Below, one piece after another: positions 59,686-64,000 of a stretch of 64,000 nt of DNA. The notes beneath the pieces were generated by a model, which did not search any database, was not told the origin of the DNA, and saw nothing but the letters and a program-made list of their open reading frames with translations. This DNA comes from Eubacterium_U album (GTDB lineage Bacteria > Bacillota > Clostridia > Lachnospirales > Lachnospiraceae). Within the stretch, counting starts at the first letter, position 1. Each line of letters begins with the position of its first letter. The DNA is taken from assembly GCF_025336545.1 (NCBI RefSeq), contig NZ_JAODBU010000003.1, positions 371,583 through 435,582 of the forward strand, written 5' to 3'. Made by a program: the position numbers and the translations under genes.

Positions 59686-60537
59686 ATGGGAATAATTAAT
59701 ATAAAACATTTGGTTCATAAATTTAAAGACAATGATGAAAATGCAGAAATAATAACAGCCATTGATGGCGTAGATCTTGATGTAGAAGAAGGACAGTTTA
59801 TTGCAATATTAGGTCATAATGGTTCAGGTAAATCGTCTTTGGCAAAACATATTAATGCGTTGCTTGCTCCGACTGAAGGAACAGTTTTAATATCCGGGAT
59901 GAATACTAAAGATGAAAAGAAAATTTGGGATATAAGACAACAGGCAGGAATGGTATTTCAGAATCCTGATAATCAGATTGTATCGGCTGTTGTTGAAGAA
60001 GATGTAGCATTTGGACCGGAAAATCTGGGTGTTCCAACCGAAAAAATATGGGAACAGGTAAATTATGCGCTAAAAGCAGTTGATATGACTGCGTATAGAC
60101 TTCATTCTCCAATGAAATTATCAGGCGGACAGAAGCAAAGAGTAGCAATAGCAGGAATAATAGCAATGGAACCTAAATGCATTATATTAGACGAACCTAC
60201 AGCAATGCTTGATCCAATTGGAAGGGAAGAAGTTATTTCAACATTAGAAGAACTGAACAAGGCTAAAAATATAACAATTATCTTAATTACACATCATATG
60301 AGTGAAACTATACATGCAGATAAAATATTTGTAATGAATAAGGGAAAAATAGAATTACAGGGAACACCAAGAGAAGTTTTCTGTGAAGTTGAAAAAATGA
60401 AGGAATTAGGACTTGAAGTTCCGCAGGTTACAGAATTAGGCTTTGAATTACAAAAGGAAGGCTTAAACATAAAAAATGGGACATTAGAGATAGATGAGTT
60501 AGTAGATGAGATAGTTAGGGTATACAATAATAACTAG
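59686..60537 (+). CDS. ecfA1: ECF transporter ATPase EcfA1 (CbiO-like)
   Basis: The 283-residue ABC ATPase has Walker A GHNGSGKS (43-50), the Q-loop in MVFQNPDNQIVSA, the signature LSGGQKQR and Walker B CIILDEPTAMLD. With EcfA2 and EcfT it forms the energising module for several vitamin-binding S components encoded elsewhere. GAGG at 59675-59678 sets the start. Confidence 0.95.
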   Translation: MGIINIKHLVHKFKDNDENAEIITAIDGVDLDVEEGQFIAILGHNGSGKSSLAKHINALLAPTEGTVLISGMNTKDEKKIWDIRQQAGMVFQNPDNQIVSAVVEEDVAFGPENLGVPTEKIWEQVNYALKAVDMTAYRLHSPMKLSGGQKQRVAIAGIIAMEPKCIILDEPTAMLDPIGREEVISTLEELNKAKNITIILITHHMSETIHADKIFVMNKGKIELQGTPREVFCEVEKMKELGLEVPQVTELGFELQKEGLNIKNGTLEIDELVDEIVRVYNNN

Positions 60538-60546
60538 GAGGCCAAA

Positions 60547-61404
60547 ATGGGAATACGACTTGAAAATGTATGCTACACATATGGCAGTGATACTACAAGT
60601 GAAATAAAAGCGTTAAATAACGTTAATTTGGAAATAAATAAAGGTGAATTTGTTGCAATTATAGGACACACAGGCTCTGGAAAATCAACATTAATACAGC
60701 ATTTTAACGGATTGGAAAGACCAAAGAGCGGAAATGTATTTTATAATAATGAAAATATATATGAAAATAATTATGATTTGCGAAAACTTAGATGCAAAGT
60801 CGGGCTTGTTTTTCAATATCCGGAGCATCAGTTATTTGAAGAAACAGTGCTTAAAGATGTCTGTTTCGGCCCAATGAATATGGGAATGAGTAGGGAAGAA
60901 GCAGAAAAAAAGGCTAAATTAGTGCTTGAACAGGTTGGAATAAACGAAAAATGCTATAACAAATCTCCTTTCGAACTGTCAGGCGGACAAAAAAGAAGAG
61001 TAGCAATAGCAGGAGTTCTGGCTATGAATCCAGAAATAATAGTCTTAGATGAACCAACTGCGGGATTAGATCCAAAAGGAAGGGATAAAATTTTAAATAG
61101 AATTAAAGAATTACATGATAATACAGGCATAGGAGTTATTTTGGTGTCTCATAGCATGGAAGATGTAGCAAATTATGCACAGCGCCTTATCGTAATAAAT
61201 AATGGTAAGATAAAATATGATGGAATGCCAAAGGATGTATTTAAGCATTATAAAGAATTAGAAAAGATGGGACTTAAAGCACCCCAGATTACGTATATTA
61301 TGCATAAGTTAAAAGAAAAAGGGTTAGATGTAGATGAGAATGTTATAACAATTGAAGAAGCACGTGAAAATATTATGCAATGTCTAAATAGAAAAGACAT
61401 TTAG
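60547..61404 (+). CDS. ecfA2: ECF transporter ATPase EcfA2
   Basis: The 285-residue ABC ATPase has Walker A GHTGSGKST (40-48), LVFQYPEHQLFEETVLKDV, LSGGQKRR and IIVLDEPTAGLD. It lies nine bases after ecfA1, behind AGGAGG. The conserved QYPEHQLFE stretch is typical of the second Ecf ATPase. Confidence 0.95.
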   Translation: MGIRLENVCYTYGSDTTSEIKALNNVNLEINKGEFVAIIGHTGSGKSTLIQHFNGLERPKSGNVFYNNENIYENNYDLRKLRCKVGLVFQYPEHQLFEETVLKDVCFGPMNMGMSREEAEKKAKLVLEQVGINEKCYNKSPFELSGGQKRRVAIAGVLAMNPEIIVLDEPTAGLDPKGRDKILNRIKELHDNTGIGVILVSHSMEDVANYAQRLIVINNGKIKYDGMPKDVFKHYKELEKMGLKAPQITYIMHKLKEKGLDVDENVITIEEARENIMQCLNRKDI

Positions 61405-61484
61405 AACAATAGTAATAATATATAGAAAGGTATGCAAAGTCGTAATTTAATAGATACTAAAAAGACTTTGAATTAGATAGATAA

Positions 61485-62321
61485 ATGGCAGAAATAACAT
61501 TAGGACAATATTATCCTGAAAATTCAATAATTCATAAATTAGATCCTAGGGTAAAACTATTTGGCACTTTAATATTTATAATAGCTATTTTTTCAACAAA
61601 TAACATTATAGGATTACTTGCAATTGTAATGTTTTTGGCAATTATAATAAAAATATCTAAAGTACCATTTGCAAAAATAATAAAAGGGATAAAAGGAATA
61701 TTATTTTTACTTGTATTTACGATAGTGTTAAATATTTTATTTACCCCAGGAACACCAATCATAACATTTTGGATAATTAAAATAACTAAAGAAGGATTAA
61801 TAACAGGTGGATTTTTAACATTTAGATTAACATTTTTAGTGTTGAGTACATCTGTTTTGACATTAACCACTACACCTAACGATTTATCAGACGGATTGGA
61901 AAAATCATTTGCATTTTTAAATAAAATACACTTTCCGGTACATGAAATGGCAATGATGATGTCTTTAGCCTTAAGGTTCATTCCGACTTTAGTTGAGGAA
62001 ACAGAGAAAATAAAAAAAGCTCAAATGGCAAGAGGAGCAGACTTTGAAACAGGCGGACTTATGCAGCGTGTTAAAAGTTTAATACCATTGTTAGTACCAC
62101 TATTTGTTTCTTCTATAAGAAGAGCGCTGGATTTAGCGATGGCTATGGAAGCGAGATGTTATCATGGTGGCAATAGAACAAAATTAAAACCACTTGTTTA
62201 TAAGAAAAAGGATAAAATATCATATTTAGTATTAGTTGGCTTTTTGTGTGTGATATTAGGAGCAGGATTTGTTACGAATAATTTAGTGATGTTTAAGTTT
62301 CTGAGCATAAAAGCAAGCTAA
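61485..62321 (+). CDS. ecfT: ECF transporter transmembrane subunit EcfT
   Basis: The 278-residue membrane protein begins ITLGQYYPENSIIHKLDPRVKLFGTLIFII and has two Ala-Arg-Gly coupling motifs, AQMARGADFETGG and MAMEARCYHGGN (ARG-like), which bind the ATPases. It follows ecfA2 by 80 bases. The ribosome binding site is poor, so the start is by homology. Confidence 0.93.
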   Translation: MAEITLGQYYPENSIIHKLDPRVKLFGTLIFIIAIFSTNNIIGLLAIVMFLAIIIKISKVPFAKIIKGIKGILFLLVFTIVLNILFTPGTPIITFWIIKITKEGLITGGFLTFRLTFLVLSTSVLTLTTTPNDLSDGLEKSFAFLNKIHFPVHEMAMMMSLALRFIPTLVEETEKIKKAQMARGADFETGGLMQRVKSLIPLLVPLFVSSIRRALDLAMAMEARCYHGGNRTKLKPLVYKKKDKISYLVLVGFLCVILGAGFVTNNLVMFKFLSIKAS

Positions 62322-62454
62322 AATATGATAAATATATTAGTAAAAATAAAATTGTATTAATAAACAATAGAAAAATAAAATAAGTTATTAATAATTTGCA
62401 AATATAATCTTGTAATATATACAATTAATCGTTTATTAGGAGAATTATAAATAA

Positions 62455-63195
62455 ATGAAGAGAGTAAAATTAATTATAGCGTATGATGGCACAAATTATT
62501 GTGGATGGCAAATACAAATAAATGGAATAACTGTAGAGGAAGTGCTTAATAAAGCTATAAGTGAATTGACAGGAGTAGAAACAGCTGTTATTGGAGCGAG
62601 TAGAACTGATTCGGGGGTCCATGCTATGGGAAATGTAGCTGTTTTTGATACGGAATCAAAAATTCCGGGTGAGAAATTTTCATTTGCATTAAATCAAAGA
62701 CTGCCTAATGATATTAGAATACAAAAATCAGAGGAAGTTCCGCTGGAATGGCATCCGAGATTTTGTAATAGTACAAAAACATATGAATATAAGATTTTAA
62801 ATAGAAAATTTGATATGCCAACGCAGAGACTATATACCCACTTTGTATATATGCCCTTAAATGTTGAAAAAATGAAAGAAGCAGCAAAATATATAGTAGG
62901 AGAACATGACTTTGCAAGTTTTTGCTCATCGGGAAGTCAGGTTGAAAGTACAGTTAGAACCGTATATAGATTAGAGGTAGATAAAAATGACGATGTCATA
63001 TCAATAATAATATCTGGTAATGGGTTCTTATATAATATGGTGAGGATAATTGTAGGTACTTTAATAAAAGTAGGATTGGGAGTATATCCACCAGAATATG
63101 TAAAAGAAATAATAGAGGCAAAAGATAGAAATGCAGCGGGACCTAAAGCACCGGCATGTGGCTTAATGCTGGTTAAGATAGACTATGAGGATTGA
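62455..63195 (+). CDS. truA: tRNA pseudouridine synthase A
   Basis: The 246-residue enzyme makes pseudouridine at tRNA positions 38-40. It has YDGTNYCGWQIQ at the N-terminus, GASRTDSGVHAMGN with the catalytic Asp52, and NGFLYNMVRIIVGTLIKVG. AGGAG at 62439-62443 precedes the ATG. The ecf-truA order after rplQ is conserved in Firmicutes. Confidence 0.96.
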   Translation: MKRVKLIIAYDGTNYCGWQIQINGITVEEVLNKAISELTGVETAVIGASRTDSGVHAMGNVAVFDTESKIPGEKFSFALNQRLPNDIRIQKSEEVPLEWHPRFCNSTKTYEYKILNRKFDMPTQRLYTHFVYMPLNVEKMKEAAKYIVGEHDFASFCSSGSQVESTVRTVYRLEVDKNDDVISIIISGNGFLYNMVRIIVGTLIKVGLGVYPPEYVKEIIEAKDRNAAGPKAPACGLMLVKIDYED

Positions 63196-63245
63196 ATGAA
63201 AAAATAACTATAAACTAAAGTCTAAGAAGAAATAGAAAATATGAT

Positions 63246-63285
63246 GATTCCACCATATAGAAGATTATTCTATATAGTGGAATTT
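63246..63285 (+). terminator. Terminator after truA
   Basis: ATTCCACCATATAGAA and TTCTATATAGTGGAAT pair with one mismatch and run into TTTTC. Confidence 0.8.
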
Positions 63286-63401
63286 TCTTTATTAATTGCA
63301 CAAAATATTAAAGTTAGACAAATAAAGAGGGTAGAATTTAAATTTGCAAGATAACATACAAATGAAGAATGAAGAAAAATAAATAAAATTGAAAAAAAGT
63401 G

Positions 63402-63430
63402 TTGACAATTGTATATAAAAGTTGTATTCT
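63402..63430 (+). promoter_or_regulatory. rRNA promoter P1
   Basis: TTGACA at 63402-63407, 17 bases, TATTCT at 63425-63430. An A-rich tract upstream could be an UP element. Confidence 0.8.
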
Positions 63431-63519
63431 ATTCAAGCTGACTGTTGAGACAGCAGTTCAGACAGAAAAATTTAATTGATTCTAAGTTTTGAATAACGAA
63501 GAAAAATATAAAAAAGTTG

Positions 63520-63548
63520 TTGACAAAGCAGAACAATCGTGATAATAT
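63520..63548 (+). promoter_or_regulatory. rRNA promoter P2
   Basis: TTGACA at 63520-63525, 17 bases, TAATAT at 63543-63548, about 118 bases after P1. The leader that follows (63555-63721) has small hairpins (GTTGC/GCAAC at 63555) and the 16S processing stem region. Confidence 0.8.
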
Positions 63549-63721
63549 GAACGAGTTGCTGCTGAAACGGCAACAAGCAAAACAAGAACATTGATAATTG
63601 AACAGCAACCATCCCTGAAAATGAATAAAAGATTTTCAGTGAACGTCATCAGAAATGATGAATTCCAAAACAACAGTAATTGATGGAAGAATGGCTAACG
63701 TCATTCTGAAATGGATTAAAA

Positions 63722-64000
<279 letters not shown>

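Overview
The window is a 64 kb piece of a low-GC Gram-positive chromosome. It ends in the 5' part of a 16S rRNA gene whose sequence, together with the four-subunit pyruvate:ferredoxin oxidoreductase, a class-Z S14 and the gene order, fits an anaerobic clostridium of the Lachnospiraceae. The genus cannot be fixed by reading alone. Almost every gene lies on the + strand.

Layout: (1) 1-1249, the tail of a RecD2-type helicase and comF. (2) 1292-13000, the rpmG-secE-nusG-rplKA, rplJL and rpoBC block. It carries L1-type operators, an L10 leader with an attenuator, and a 67-bp tandem repeat before rpoB. (3) 13215-22583, metabolic and membrane genes: a radical-SAM/VUT pair probably salvaging queuosine precursors, a decayed secreted-protein gene, the porCDAB operon, a flippase, an AGCS symporter and a DUF4234 protein. 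(4) 22737-27557, the str operon rpsL-rpsG-fusA-tuf. (5) 27709-40463, an accessory region inserted between tuf and the S10 operon. Its first 11 kb are bracketed by a ~205-bp direct repeat made of the 3' end of tuf, its terminator and a hairpin element. Within it are an epimerase, decayed VOC and GNAT genes, a HAD phosphatase, an XRE/TPR regulator, a dead IS3-family element, and a compact five-gene operon (ASCH protein, putative restriction endonuclease, m5C methyltransferase, DUF262 protein, HEPN protein) that looks like a composite defence system. A sigma-factor remnant, a structured RNA candidate and a RhuM gene follow. (6) 40703-42977, a DNA glycosylase, a phosphopantetheinyl transferase and, on the - strand, an rRNA-type methyltransferase. 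(7) 43221-59398, the S10, spc and alpha ribosomal operons with secY, adk, map, infA and rpoA. (8) 59686-63195, the EcfA1-EcfA2-EcfT module and truA. (9) 63247-64000, a terminator, tandem rRNA promoters and the start of 16S.

The core supplies transcription, translation and secretion, and shows classic ribosomal-protein feedback signals. The most interesting regions are the tuf-bracketed island with its R-M/DUF262/HEPN operon, the dispersed nested-hairpin family found only after translation-gene terminators, and several unassigned structured leaders (rpsL-rpsG, rpsJ, rpsM and 39132-39205). The accessory genes use CAA for glutamine often, while the neighbouring core genes use CAG almost only. 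No tRNA gene, CRISPR array or intact integrase was seen.
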